Assembly (NCBI GenBank): GCA_964538515.1
Contig: CAZIEW010000066.1
Span: 1-31,699, forward strand
DNA: 31,699 nt
Origin: CALBZH01 sp964538515
Lineage (GTDB): Bacteria; Desulfobacterota; Syntrophobacteria; Syntrophobacterales; Syntrophobacteraceae
Direction of reading: 5' to 3'
Part shown: one piece after another, positions 1 to 7,384 of the stretch
Layout: every line of letters starts with the position of its first letter
How positions within the stretch are numbered: the stretch's first letter is position 1
Made by a program: the position numbers and the translations under genes
Notes under the pieces: generated by a model
The model's input: only the letters and a program-made list of their open reading frames with translations
Database searches by the model: none
What the model was told of the DNA's origin: nothing

Positions 1-84
1 GGTCCTCTGGAAATACCTCGATGAGCCAGAAGAAGAATCGGCTGAACACGGTGGGATCCCCGCCGTCGCGGGATCTTCGATGGC

Positions 85-137
85 AAAAAAAAACCAGGAA
101 GACCTGACAGGGCTTGCCCTGTCAAGAGCCTCCCGGT
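85..137 (-). terminator. Intrinsic terminator of the slp gene
   Basis: Read on the minus strand, a perfect 8-bp stem (TGACAGGG/CCCTGTCA, 4-nt loop) is extended by a second paired block (CCGGGA with TTCCTGG) and followed by nine T. It lies 140 bp after the slp stop. On the plus strand the hairpin is followed only by TTTC, so termination in that direction would be weak. In positions 1-84 I see no gene I can name. A short open frame ends at 22-24 and could be the tail of a plus-strand gene outside the window. Confidence 0.85.
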
Positions 138-277
138 TTCATTGGCGTGACGAAGATGGGATCGGGCTCTGTAGCACCGGCGACAGCTTGATCAGCTCAA
201 AGGAACATGTCTTCCGAGTGCCTCACCGGGCGCCTGTCTGTCAACGGAAAGTCGAGACACCCGAGGCTTCAGCGCTT

Positions 278-904
278 TCACCACCAACCATGCCGCCACC
301 CCCAGCGCGAATAGATGAAAGGGTACCCGTAGGGATAGTAGGGAGAGGCATAGTAGGTATCCGGAGTCCTTTCCGGCCAAAGCTGCAAGTCTTTGATCTC
401 CAGGAGCGGATAGACGTACTCGATGTCGCCCTGGGGCAAAGCCTGCTTTCCAACGATCTTGCCGGCTACCGTGACGGCACGCCCCTGCGAGTAAATCGCA
501 GGGTCCAGGTAGCGCCGCTCTAGGGCAAGGAAACGCCCCTCGGACGCATCCGTGACCTTCGGCTTGTCCTGATAGTCGGCGGGCTTCTGGAGGACCTTCA
601 AAAGGGTGCCTTCCGCGGTGTTTTTCGCCTCCAGAATGGTACCGCTCCAGATCACGACCTTCCCTTCATAACGCTCCGGACTCGCCAAGACCTGACGCAG
701 CGACAGGTTGCCGGAGGCTTCCGCCTGGCTTCTCACTTCCCTCGAGATCGTGGACGCGCAGCCCGCCATCATGAAGAGCACCATGAGCAGTCCCACGCCC
801 GTGCGGATTGAAAACAGGGGCTCGCGCCCGTCCGGTTCCGAAAGGCTCCGCCGAGAGCGCGTGCCGATTTCACTCACAACATTCTTGCTTTCTTCCCGGT
901 TCAT
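278..904 (-). CDS. slp: Slp-family outer-membrane lipoprotein
   Basis: A 208-residue protein with a hydrophobic segment at about 36-48 ending in a lipobox (M-A-G-C, Cys49), so it should be lipidated and membrane-anchored. The rest fits the Slp/YeaY family: a beta-rich domain with 'VIWSGTILEAKN', 'GRFLALERRYLDP', 'GRAVTVAGKIVG' and 'YVYPLLEIKDLQLW'. The C-terminus is rich in Tyr, Pro, Gly and Trp. Slp proteins are starvation or stationary-phase lipoproteins of unclear biochemical role. The start is fixed by GGAGGTGATC six bases before ATG. The pre-lipobox region is unusually long (48 residues), but no better downstream start exists. A TATTAT -10-like hexamer lies at 937-942 on the minus strand. 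It lies 136 bp after the methyltransferase gene and could be co-transcribed or have its own promoter. Confidence 0.85.
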   Translation of the reverse strand: MNREESKNVVSEIGTRSRRSLSEPDGREPLFSIRTGVGLLMVLFMMAGCASTISREVRSQAEASGNLSLRQVLASPERYEGKVVIWSGTILEAKNTAEGTLLKVLQKPADYQDKPKVTDASEGRFLALERRYLDPAIYSQGRAVTVAGKIVGKQALPQGDIEYVYPLLEIKDLQLWPERTPDTYYASPYYPYGYPFIYSRWGWRHGWW

Positions 905-1040
905 CGCTGATCACCTCCCCATGTTCTTTATTGATGATAATAACCAAATGGGGAATAATCCGCTACATATCCCACCCCGGGGACACGGGCGACCTGGAAA
1001 GGGTGCAAGCGAGAGATCGAGGCCGTGTCGCCATCGCTCC

Positions 1041-1631
1041 TCAACGCTTCCGTCCGATCACGACAAACAACCGCTCCGTGTCGACACTGGTGAGGATGTC
1101 GCACCCGACCGCCAGCAGGTACTCGGCGACGACCCGCGCCTCGGGCAGATGATCCCGCGCCACGGCCGGGTGGATGGTCCCATGGAGCCTGTTGATGTGC
1201 TCCCTTCCCTGGGAATGGCAGACCGCAAGGGCGCCTCCGGGCTTCAATGCGCCCGCCAATCGTTGCACCGCATGGCGCTTATCCTCGAAGTGCGGGAAGA
1301 CCGAGTAGCAGACAATGACATCGAAGGTGGCTGGTGCGAATTCCACATCGAAGATATCCTCCACCACGTACCGAATTCTCTTGTGGCCGAACTTGCGTTT
1401 CGCGATCCGGATCATGTTCTCGGCCATGTCCATGGCGGTGATCGTGCCCTTTGGACCGATACGCTTGAGCAGAAACGGGATCAGGATGCCCGTTCCGGTT
1501 CCCACATCCAAAACGGCGTCCCCCGACTGAATGGGCACTTGATCGAGGATCTCGTCGATCCTGTCCGGATCATGCCGACACCGGGCATCCCAGGTCTCGG
1601 CCATGGCGTTGAAAAGCTCCTTGCGATTCAT
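1041..1631 (-). CDS. Class I SAM-dependent methyltransferase
   Basis: A 196-residue Rossmann-fold methyltransferase of the UbiE/type 11 kind. Motif I is VLDVGTGTG, followed by the acidic 'AMDMAENM' that binds the SAM ribose, then 'VEDIFDVEF' and 'FDVIVCYSVFPHF'. The later 'LKPGGALAV' strand is also typical. The substrate cannot be read from the sequence. The ATG at 1631 is preferred because GGAGGG sits six bases before it; an in-frame ATG at 1649 would add six residues but lacks a good ribosome binding site. It begins 34 bp after the hldD stop on the same strand, so the two are probably one transcription unit. Small methyltransferases of this type can modify quinones, metal-binding compounds or lipids, so I assign no pathway. 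Confidence 0.85.
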   Translation of the reverse strand: MNRKELFNAMAETWDARCRHDPDRIDEILDQVPIQSGDAVLDVGTGTGILIPFLLKRIGPKGTITAMDMAENMIRIAKRKFGHKRIRYVVEDIFDVEFAPATFDVIVCYSVFPHFEDKRHAVQRLAGALKPGGALAVCHSQGREHINRLHGTIHPAVARDHLPEARVVAEYLLAVGCDILTSVDTERLFVVIGRKR

Positions 1632-1665
1632 GACTCGTCCCTCCGGCATGGAAAAGATGAGCGGA

Positions 1666-2643
1666 TCAGGAGAGGTGAAGCCCGCCGGGCTTCAGGTACT
1701 CGGTCACGTAATCGTGGACCGCCGCCTCCAGCGTTCTGAAGACCAAGGGACACCCTGTGGCTCGCAGGCGCTCCATGCTCGCCCGCGTGAAGTATTGATA
1801 CTTCGGGCGCAGCGTTTCAGGCATGGGGATATACTCGATCTCCACCGGGACCCCCAGTGAATCGAAGACGGCGCGGACCAGATCGTTCCAGGATCGGGCG
1901 ACCCCGGTGCCGAGATTGTAGAGACCGTTCACCTCCTCACGGCACAGGAGCCACCACATCACATCCACGCAATCCTTCACGTACACGAAATCCCGCCGCT
2001 GCTCCCCATGGGCGCAGTCCCCCCGATGGGATTGAAAGAGACGCACCTTGCCGATGTCCATCACCTGGTGGAAGGTTTTGAAGACGACGCTCACCATGTC
2101 GCCTTTGTGGTATTCGTTGGGGCCAAGCACGTTGAAGAATTTCAACCCGACGATGCGGTCTAGAAGACCGGTTCGCTCGGCATGAAGATCAAACAGGTGC
2201 TTCGAGTAGCCATACATGTTCATGGGCCTGAGCCGGGCGATCTCGATCGCATCGGAAAAGCCCTCCTCGCCGTTCCCGTAAGTTGCCGCACTGCTGGCGT
2301 ACAGAAAGCGCACGCCATAGGCGACCGCCCACTCCGCGAGGACCCGAGTGAACCTGAAGTTGTTTTCCATCAGGTAGTCGGCATCCGTTTCGGTGGTGGA
2401 CGAGCACGCCCCCATGTGAACGATGGCATCGGGAAGGAAGGCAAGACTCCCATCGAGAATCTGCCGGAGGAAGTCATCTTTCTGCAGGTAGTCCGCGTAG
2501 CGCAGCCCGACGAGGTTCTTCCACTTTTCACCATGCCGCAGCTGGTCGACCACCAGGATCTCTTCGATGCCCTCCCGGTTCAGCTTCCATACGAACGCGC
2601 TGCCGATGAAGCCGGCTCCGCCCGTGACAATGACTCGTTTCAA
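1666..2643 (-). CDS. hldD: ADP-L-glycero-D-manno-heptose 6-epimerase
   Basis: A 325-residue extended short-chain dehydrogenase that interconverts ADP-D-glycero- and ADP-L-glycero-manno-heptose, giving the heptose of the LPS inner core (cytoplasm). The NAD(P)-binding GGAGFIG is at 8-14 and the catalytic YxxxK is Y144-K148 (MYGYSKHLFD). Other family signatures are 'GACSSTTETDADYLMENN', 'FLYASSAATYG' and 'FFNVLGPNEYHKGDM'. Length matches the family. The start is TTG, supported by AAGGAG nine bases upstream and by alignment of the N-terminus with the family (MKRVIVTGGAGFIG). A terminator-like hairpin stands immediately before this ribosome binding site (see 2665-2717), so expression is probably set by attenuation. 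It is divergent from the Opp-type importer. Confidence 0.95.
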   Translation of the reverse strand: MKRVIVTGGAGFIGSAFVWKLNREGIEEILVVDQLRHGEKWKNLVGLRYADYLQKDDFLRQILDGSLAFLPDAIVHMGACSSTTETDADYLMENNFRFTRVLAEWAVAYGVRFLYASSAATYGNGEEGFSDAIEIARLRPMNMYGYSKHLFDLHAERTGLLDRIVGLKFFNVLGPNEYHKGDMVSVVFKTFHQVMDIGKVRLFQSHRGDCAHGEQRRDFVYVKDCVDVMWWLLCREEVNGLYNLGTGVARSWNDLVRAVFDSLGVPVEIEYIPMPETLRPKYQYFTRASMERLRATGCPLVFRTLEAAVHDYVTEYLKPGGLHLS

Positions 2644-2664
2644 TGGTCTGGGCTCCTTTTGACC

Positions 2665-2770
2665 AAAAAAAGAGCCAAGAAGGCATCAGGCAGTGAGCAC
2701 CCGAGCCTTCTTGGCTCCCATTGAATGCTGGATTTAGATCGAATCACTCTACCGGCGGCTTCCGGCCGCC
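2665..2770 (-). promoter_or_regulatory. Candidate attenuator leader of hldD
   Basis: On the minus strand the leader contains a hairpin GGCGGC-CGGAA-GCCGCC (2754-2770), then a perfect 13-bp inverted repeat GAGCCAAGAAGGC/GCCTTCTTGGCTC (2672-2684 with 2705-2717) followed by seven T (2665-2671). That is a textbook Rho-independent terminator. It ends seven bases before the AAGGAG of hldD, downstream of the hldD promoter. No minus-strand gene lies upstream for it to terminate. Its promoter-proximal arm can instead fold as GAGCC-AAGAA-GGCTC, which would destroy the terminator. The ligand or factor is unknown. Confidence 0.65.
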
Positions 2771-2786
2771 CTAAGATCGTTGCTAT

Positions 2787-2815
2787 TTCATAAAGGCCGG
2801 ACGCCTGGAAGTCAA
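2787..2815 (-). promoter_or_regulatory. Promoter of hldD
   Basis: Minus strand: -35 TTGACT (2810-2815), 17-bp spacer, -10 TATGAA (2787-2792). This is a strong sigma-70-type match with ideal spacing, placed 143 bp before the hldD start so that the transcript includes the whole leader. It is back-to-back with the Opp operon promoter; the two -35 elements are 32 bp apart. Confidence 0.7.
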
Positions 2816-2820
2816 GCACG

Positions 2821-2841
2821 GTGAACCTGTTCAGACTTCAC
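2821..2841. promoter_or_regulatory. Nested inverted repeats between divergent promoters
   Basis: TGAAC-CT-GTTCA (2822-2833) lies inside a wider GTGAA-N11-TTCAC (2821-2841), exactly between the -35 boxes of the hldD and Opp promoters. A symmetric site in this position could bind a dimeric regulator acting on both. It is short and could be chance. Confidence 0.3.
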
Positions 2842-2847
2842 AGGCGC

Positions 2848-2875
2848 TTGACACGAGCGGCGGGCTTGTAATAAG
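2848..2875 (+). promoter_or_regulatory. Promoter of the Opp/Nik-type operon
   Basis: Consensus -35 TTGACA (2848-2853) with a -10-like AATAAG (2870-2875) at 16-bp spacing; TAATAA (2869-2874) at 15 bp is an alternative. It lies about 190 bp before the first ATPase gene, so the transcript carries a long structured leader. Confidence 0.55.
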
Positions 2876-2893
2876 AAAAACGGGAGCTCAACC

Positions 2894-3052
2894 GGCCGCT
2901 GAAGCGGCCTGTATGCTTCTTCGAGCCAGATTCCAGATAAGACCCGAACGAACCGATGAGCAGACCTCCCGCGACCCGAGCGGAGGGACGCCGCATCGAA
3001 TCGAGCCACGAAGGCTTGCACTTTTTTTAAGTAGCGCCTTCGTGGCTTTTTT
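2894..3052 (+). promoter_or_regulatory. Candidate attenuator leader of the Opp-type operon
   Basis: In order: a hairpin GGCCGC-TGAA-GCGGCC (2894-2909); a possible domain closed by CGATG (2954-2958) with CATCG (2994-2998), containing CCTCCCGC/GCGGAGGG with one mismatch; and a terminator formed by GAGCCACGAAGGC (3003-3015) with GCCTTCGTGGCTT (3036-3048), running into six T (3047-3052). The terminator is seven bases upstream of the GGAG and GTG start of the first ATPase. The 5' arm can alternatively pair as CGAGCC-ACGAA-GGCTTG. hldD points the other way, so there is no upstream plus-strand gene to terminate. Much of the 3' part recurs at 12583-12689. Confidence 0.65.
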
Positions 3053-3097
3053 CGTTTGGAGAACTGTGCGCCCGACAGCCCTCAGCATCGAGAACCT
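2993..3097 (+). repeat. Direct repeat copy 1 (leader plus ATPase start)
   Basis: About 105 bp that recurs in the same orientation at 12583-12689. Shared blocks include GCAT(C/T)GAATCGAGCCACGA and AGCGCCTTCGTGGCTTTTTT, then CGTTTGGAG and TGCGCCCGACAGCCCTCA. Here the repeat runs through the ribosome binding site and first codons of the ATPase gene. The loop between the two terminator arms differs between copies. Confidence 0.85.
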
Positions 3098-4010
3098 GCG
3101 TGTCACCTTCCGGGCGGGCCGCGAACGGCTCCGCGTGATCGACGCGGTTTCCCTCGATCTGGCGACCGGCGAGCACATGGCGTTGCTGGGCGAAACCGGG
3201 TGCGGCAAATCGGTGCTGGCGGCTGCCGTTTTCGGGCTACTCCCCGAGGGAGCGGAGGTTTCCGGACGGGTCGCCGGTCTGGGGCACGGGAATCTCCTGG
3301 ACCTCTCACCGTACGCGCTCAATAAGCTCCGGGGTCGGGGGATGGTGCTCATCCCCCAGAACCCGCATGGCAGTCTCAACCCTGTCTTTCGAATCCGCAC
3401 TCAGTTGGCCGAGTCCCTGCGCCTCAACCGGAGTCGTGCCGGTGGCGGCCGTCGGGTCTTTCCAGAAGAGCTGCTGGCGAGCGTGGGATTCGGCGAGCCT
3501 GCTTCGGTAGCGTCCCGCTTCCCGCATCAGCTGTCGGGCGGCATGGCGCAGCGAGTTCTGACGGCCACAGCTCTGGCCGGCGCGCCTTCCATCGTCTTCG
3601 CCGACGAGCCGACAAAGGGGCTGGACGAGGAGGCCCGAGACCAGTGTTTGGCCCTTCTGCACTCCCGGTTTCGGGAGTGCTGCCTGCTGCTCATCACCCA
3701 TGACCTGAAGGCGGCGTCCGAGTGCCACCGCGTCGCCGTGATGTACGCCGGCGAGATCGTCGAGGTCTGCCCGGGGCCGGATCTGATTTCGAGCCCCCGA
3801 CACCCCTACACGCAGGGCCTGGTGGGGGCCCATCCGGCCCACGGGCTGCGCCCCATCCCCGGCTGGGCGCCGAGTCCCCGGAACATCCCGGAAGGGTGCC
3901 GATTCCACCCGCGCTGCGAGCGGGCGGAGGAGCGCTGCCGATCGCTCCACCCGCCACTGGGGCCCTTGTCTTCCAACCGATCGGCTCGGTGCTTTCATGC
4001 TGACGCTTGA
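3066..4010 (+). CDS. Oligopeptide/nickel-type ABC importer ATPase 1
   Basis: A 314-residue DppD/OppD/NikD-type ATPase, one of the two cytoplasmic motors of an importer for peptides, nickel or metal chelates. Walker A GETGCGKS (42-49), Q-loop Gln98 in IPQNPHGSLNP, signature LSGGMAQR (156-163), Walker B IVFADE (176-181) and H-loop His212. The C-terminal oligopeptide-transporter domain is present, with HPYTQGL and a Cys pair in 'GCRFHPRCERAEERC'. I chose the GTG at 3066, with GGAG four bases upstream and the family N-terminus 'LSIENLRVTF' directly after it. A longer open frame runs upstream but is leader RNA. The last 14 bp overlap ATPase 2. Confidence 0.93.
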   Translation: MRPTALSIENLRVTFRAGRERLRVIDAVSLDLATGEHMALLGETGCGKSVLAAAVFGLLPEGAEVSGRVAGLGHGNLLDLSPYALNKLRGRGMVLIPQNPHGSLNPVFRIRTQLAESLRLNRSRAGGGRRVFPEELLASVGFGEPASVASRFPHQLSGGMAQRVLTATALAGAPSIVFADEPTKGLDEEARDQCLALLHSRFRECCLLLITHDLKAASECHRVAVMYAGEIVEVCPGPDLISSPRHPYTQGLVGAHPAHGLRPIPGWAPSPRNIPEGCRFHPRCERAEERCRSLHPPLGPLSSNRSARCFHADA

Positions 4011-4761
4011 GGAGATCACGAAAGATTTCAAAGCCGGGAGGCGCGGTAAGGCCGTGCGGATCCTGGACGGGGTGACGCTTTCCCTCGATCCGGGCGAGCT
4101 CTACGGCCTCGTGGGATCGAGCGGCGGCGGCAAGACGACCCTCGCGCGCATCGCCCTGGGGCTCATTCCGGCCTCATCGGGCCGCGTGCTCCTGGGAGAC
4201 GAGGACGTTGGACAGCTTCGAGGAGCCGCGCTTCGATCCTATCGGCGCCGCGTGCAGCTGATCTTCCAGAATCCGCAGTTGTCGCTCGATCCCCGGCAGA
4301 CCCTCTTCGAGGCCATGGCGGAGCCCCTCGAAGCCCACGGTCTCGTGGACTCGAAAGGAGCCCTGCACGACCGAGTCCGCTCCCTTGCAGCCGAATGCGG
4401 CCTGACCGAGGACCTCCTCGGTCGCCGGCCGCACCAGATCTCCGGAGGTCAGGCCCAGCGCGCGGTCCTGGCTCGGGCACTGGGACTCGAGCCTGACGTC
4501 CTCGTCGCAGACGAGCCCACCTCCATGCTCGACGTTTCGGTGCAGGCGCAGGTGCTGCGGATCCTCGACCGCAGGCGCAGGGAGAATGGGCTTACGATCT
4601 GCCTCATCTCCCACGACCTCGACCTCGTGCGCGCGTGCTGCGATCGGGCGGGTGTCCTGTCGGGCGGGCGCATCGTCTCCGAGGGCAGCCCCGGGGCACT
4701 ATTCCCCGTTCTCCCACATCCACCCCCGGTTTCCCGGAAGGAGCTCTCATGCCAAACCTAG
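3997..4761 (+). CDS. Oligopeptide/nickel-type ABC importer ATPase 2
   Basis: A 254-residue DppF/OppF/NikE-type ATPase, partner of the preceding gene. Walker A GSSGGGKT (40-47), Q-loop Gln91 in IFQNPQLSLDP, signature ISGGQAQR (148-155), Walker B VLVADE (168-173) and H-loop His206. It is shorter than OppF and lacks the Cys-containing C-terminal domain, as is usual for NikE-like subunits. It overlaps ATPase 1 by 14 bp and the binding-protein gene by 13 bp, so all three are translationally coupled. Confidence 0.92.
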   Translation: MLTLEEITKDFKAGRRGKAVRILDGVTLSLDPGELYGLVGSSGGGKTTLARIALGLIPASSGRVLLGDEDVGQLRGAALRSYRRRVQLIFQNPQLSLDPRQTLFEAMAEPLEAHGLVDSKGALHDRVRSLAAECGLTEDLLGRRPHQISGGQAQRAVLARALGLEPDVLVADEPTSMLDVSVQAQVLRILDRRRRENGLTICLISHDLDLVRACCDRAGVLSGGRIVSEGSPGALFPVLPHPPPVSRKELSCQT

Positions 4762-6368
4762 CGCGGTTCCTCGGATGGCTCTGCTGCGCTCTTCTCCTGA
4801 CATGCGCGCCCGATGCCCGTGGCGCCCTCCCCGAGGCCGTTCCGGCCATCGAGAAGCTCGTCGTGGGGACCACCATGGAAGTGCGGAGCATCGACATCGA
4901 CGACTACGCCTTCGGCATTCTTCGGGGGCTCATGACGCACCTCGGTCTGGTGCGGCTGGACGAGCGCGGGGAATTCGGCAGCGATCTCGCCGCCAGCTGG
5001 AGGACGGACGACGCACGAACCTGGACGTTCGCCCTGAAGCCCGGGGTTGTCTGGCACGACGGCAACTCGGTGACATCCCGAGATGTGCGATTCAGCATCG
5101 ACTACCTCCTGGAGAAGATCCCCGTCTACCGCAGCCACTTCACCCTGATCGAGACCGTCGAGACCCCGGACGAGAGAACCGTGGTGATTCGTCTGAAGGA
5201 GCCCAATCCGAGATTCCTTGTGAACCTGCTGGTCTTGAAGATCATCCCGCGACACATCTTCGAAACGGTGGAGGACCCGCACCGCCTGACGGGGACCCCA
5301 GCCGCCATCGGGTGCGGCCCCTTCGTCTTCGAGCATCACGACCCGTCCTCGGGGACGATCAGCTTCCGGGCTTTCGATCGTTACCACCGCGGTCTCCCGC
5401 GGGTGAAGCGCGTCGTCTTCCGGCTGTTCAAAAACCTCGACACCATGATGCTTGCCTTCCGCAACGGGGAAATCGACCTGCCGTACCAGTACGCCGCCGG
5501 GATCCCCCCGTTTCAAGTGCCCCCCCTTCTGAAGGATCCAAACATCCGGATCCACCTGCTGGACAACCCGGGTGTCCCCGCCGTTCTTTTCCTAAACACC
5601 CGGAAAGCGCCCCTCGACCACCGCGAATTCCGGCAGGCCCTCGCCCTGGCCGTGAATTACGAGGAAATCCTGAACCTTTTCGGCGCGGGCTACGGGTCCA
5701 GGCCCACCCAGGGCTTCGTCACGCGGGGAAGCCCGGACTTCATCGAAATGCCGCCCTTGACCCACGACCCCGACCGGGCCCGGCAAATCCTTGAGGGCCT
5801 GGGGTACGTGGACGGAAACGGGGACGGCCTTCGGGAGCGGGAGGGGCGGGTCGCGGAATTCGAGCTCGTCCTGCGGGCGGACGCGGCCGGGAGTCTCCGC
5901 CTGGCTCAGCTGCTCCAGGAGTACTTCCGAGCCGTGGGCGTCCGCATGACCCTGCGGACGGTGGACATGACGCTCTTTCGGACCATCAGTGACCAGGAGC
6001 GCTCCCACATGGCGCTGCTCACGCGCTCGACGCCCTGGGGCATGATGATGTGGGCGGGCTGCGGCTCGGGTTATTTCGACGCCCGCAACATCGGCTGGAC
6101 CCAAAGCGACGATCCGGCCTTCACGGCCATCGTGGATCGGATGAATCGAGCCATGGACCGGGCGACCTACGCGGAGGCGGCGGCGGACCTTCAGCGGTAC
6201 TACGGCAGGGAGCTCCCGGCGATTCCCCTTTACTGGGAAGTCCTCATCCAGCCCTGTCGCACACGGATCGACGGGTGGAAGACCACGCCCATGTACGGAA
6301 TCCTGGGCGAGGAATCCTGGTATAGCATTTGGGAAAATCGGGGAAGCGTTGAGTCGGTTAATCGCTGA
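4749..6368 (+). CDS. Periplasmic solute-binding protein, SBP_bac_5 family
   Basis: A 539-residue extracellular binding protein of the DppA/OppA/NikA family, which captures peptides, nickel or metal chelates and delivers them to the permeases. The N-terminus is a signal peptide (hydrophobic 9-20, likely cut after ARGA). There is a Cys before the cleavage region, but T-C is a poor lipobox. Family features are 'LAASWRTDDARTWTFALKPG' and 'VVWHDGNSVTSRDVRFSI', then 'IGCGPFVF', 'FLNTRKAPLDHREFRQALALA' (split here as it runs on) and 'IPLYW'. AAGGAG five bases before the ATG at 4749 decides the start. Sequence alone does not tell peptide from metal ligands. Confidence 0.92.
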   Translation: MPNLARFLGWLCCALLLTCAPDARGALPEAVPAIEKLVVGTTMEVRSIDIDDYAFGILRGLMTHLGLVRLDERGEFGSDLAASWRTDDARTWTFALKPGVVWHDGNSVTSRDVRFSIDYLLEKIPVYRSHFTLIETVETPDERTVVIRLKEPNPRFLVNLLVLKIIPRHIFETVEDPHRLTGTPAAIGCGPFVFEHHDPSSGTISFRAFDRYHRGLPRVKRVVFRLFKNLDTMMLAFRNGEIDLPYQYAAGIPPFQVPPLLKDPNIRIHLLDNPGVPAVLFLNTRKAPLDHREFRQALALAVNYEEILNLFGAGYGSRPTQGFVTRGSPDFIEMPPLTHDPDRARQILEGLGYVDGNGDGLREREGRVAEFELVLRADAAGSLRLAQLLQEYFRAVGVRMTLRTVDMTLFRTISDQERSHMALLTRSTPWGMMMWAGCGSGYFDARNIGWTQSDDPAFTAIVDRMNRAMDRATYAEAAADLQRYYGRELPAIPLYWEVLIQPCRTRIDGWKTTPMYGILGEESWYSIWENRGSVESVNR

Positions 6369-6430
6369 ATAAGTGAGGCGACGGAGGGGATGTGGGGGGG
6401 TCTGGGAAAACGGAGGGGGTGGGGTGGTCG

Positions 6431-7384
6431 ATGCGACTGATCAGGCTGGTGATGTGCCTTTTCATCGTTTTGAGCCTCAACTTCACCCTGCCGCGGATCA
6501 TGCCGGGTGACCCGGTTCTGATGCTGCTCGGCCCCGAGGCGGTGAGCTTGAGCGAGAAGACCCACGAGGCGCTCCGGAGCGAGTACGGCCTCGATCGACC
6601 CTTCGCCGAGCAGTACCTCGACTACTGGGTAAGCCTGGCATCGGGCCGCTTCGGCTACTCGTTCCACCACCACCGGAGCGTGGGGTCGCTCATCGGAGAT
6701 CACCTCGGGCGCACCCTGTGGATTCTGGCCCCCGCCCTCCTGTTCTCCACACTCGCCGCGGCGCTGCTCGGAACACTCGCGGGATGGATGCGCGGGTCCC
6801 CTCTGGACTGGACGGTCACGGTGCTGGCTCTGCTGGGGTTCGCCATGCCCACCTTCCTGACGGCCATGGTCTTCCTGGACCTCTTCGGCTTCCGGCTGCA
6901 GTGGTTTCCCCTGGGCGGCTTCGCCCCGCCTCCCGTTGACGACGTTTCAGGCTGGCGAGCCATCGCCGGGCAGCTGCGCCACCTCGTTCTCCCGGTTGCC
7001 GTGCTGGCCCTGGCCTCGGCGGCGGCTAAGGTCCTCGTCATGCGCAACACCGTCTCCAGAGCCCGGGACGAGGCGTACGTCCTGTACGCACGCGCCAAGG
7101 GCGTTGCAACCTGGCGGGTGGTCTTCGTGCATGTCTTCCGGAACGCCTGCCTGCCGCTCCTGCACCTGGTCGCGCTCCACCTGGGGTTCATCGTTTCGGG
7201 AGCGGTGCTGGTGGAGGTGGTTTTTTCCATCAACGGCATGGGAAGCCTCATCCACGAGGCGGCCCTGCACCGGGACTACCCCGTGCTCCAGGGAGCGTTC
7301 CTGGTGCTCACCCTCGTGGTGATGGGGTGCAACCTGCTGGTCGATGTGCTCTCAAGCGTCATCGACCCGAGGGTGCGGCCATGA
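6431..7384 (+). CDS. Opp/Dpp/Nik-type ABC permease 1
   Basis: A 317-residue DppB/NikB-like inner-membrane permease with about six membrane segments. It has the family motif 'RIMPGDPV' after the first helix, 'YGLDRPFAEQYLDY' in the first periplasmic loop and the EAA loop 'YVLYARAKGVATWRVVFVHVF'. The ATG at 6431 gives the usual N-terminus. A GTG at 6392, with GGAGG four bases upstream, would add 13 residues and is a serious alternative on ribosome-binding grounds. It begins 62 bp after the binding-protein gene and its stop overlaps the next ATG (ATGA). Confidence 0.9.
   Translation: MRLIRLVMCLFIVLSLNFTLPRIMPGDPVLMLLGPEAVSLSEKTHEALRSEYGLDRPFAEQYLDYWVSLASGRFGYSFHHHRSVGSLIGDHLGRTLWILAPALLFSTLAAALLGTLAGWMRGSPLDWTVTVLALLGFAMPTFLTAMVFLDLFGFRLQWFPLGGFAPPPVDDVSGWRAIAGQLRHLVLPVAVLALASAAAKVLVMRNTVSRARDEAYVLYARAKGVATWRVVFVHVFRNACLPLLHLVALHLGFIVSGAVLVEVVFSINGMGSLIHEAALHRDYPVLQGAFLVLTLVVMGCNLLVDVLSSVIDPRVRP

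Noticed and set aside
2822..2833. LexA (SOS) box
   Set aside because: GAAC and GTTC are separated by two bases, not four, and neighbouring genes are not SOS genes.
3002..3018. Mini-ykkC (guanidine-II) riboswitch
   Set aside because: Two hairpins are present, but the loops are TGAA/ACGAA rather than two ACGR tetraloops closed by CC/GG.
2913..3065. Upstream extension of the Opp-type ATPase to an earlier start
   Set aside because: The extension reads through the terminator hairpin, has no homology, and the GTG at 3066 has a ribosome binding site and the family N-terminus.
4586..5794. A 402-codon plus-strand frame overlapping the binding-protein gene
   Set aside because: Arg/Pro-rich composition and full overlap with a well-supported SBP_bac_5 gene in another frame.
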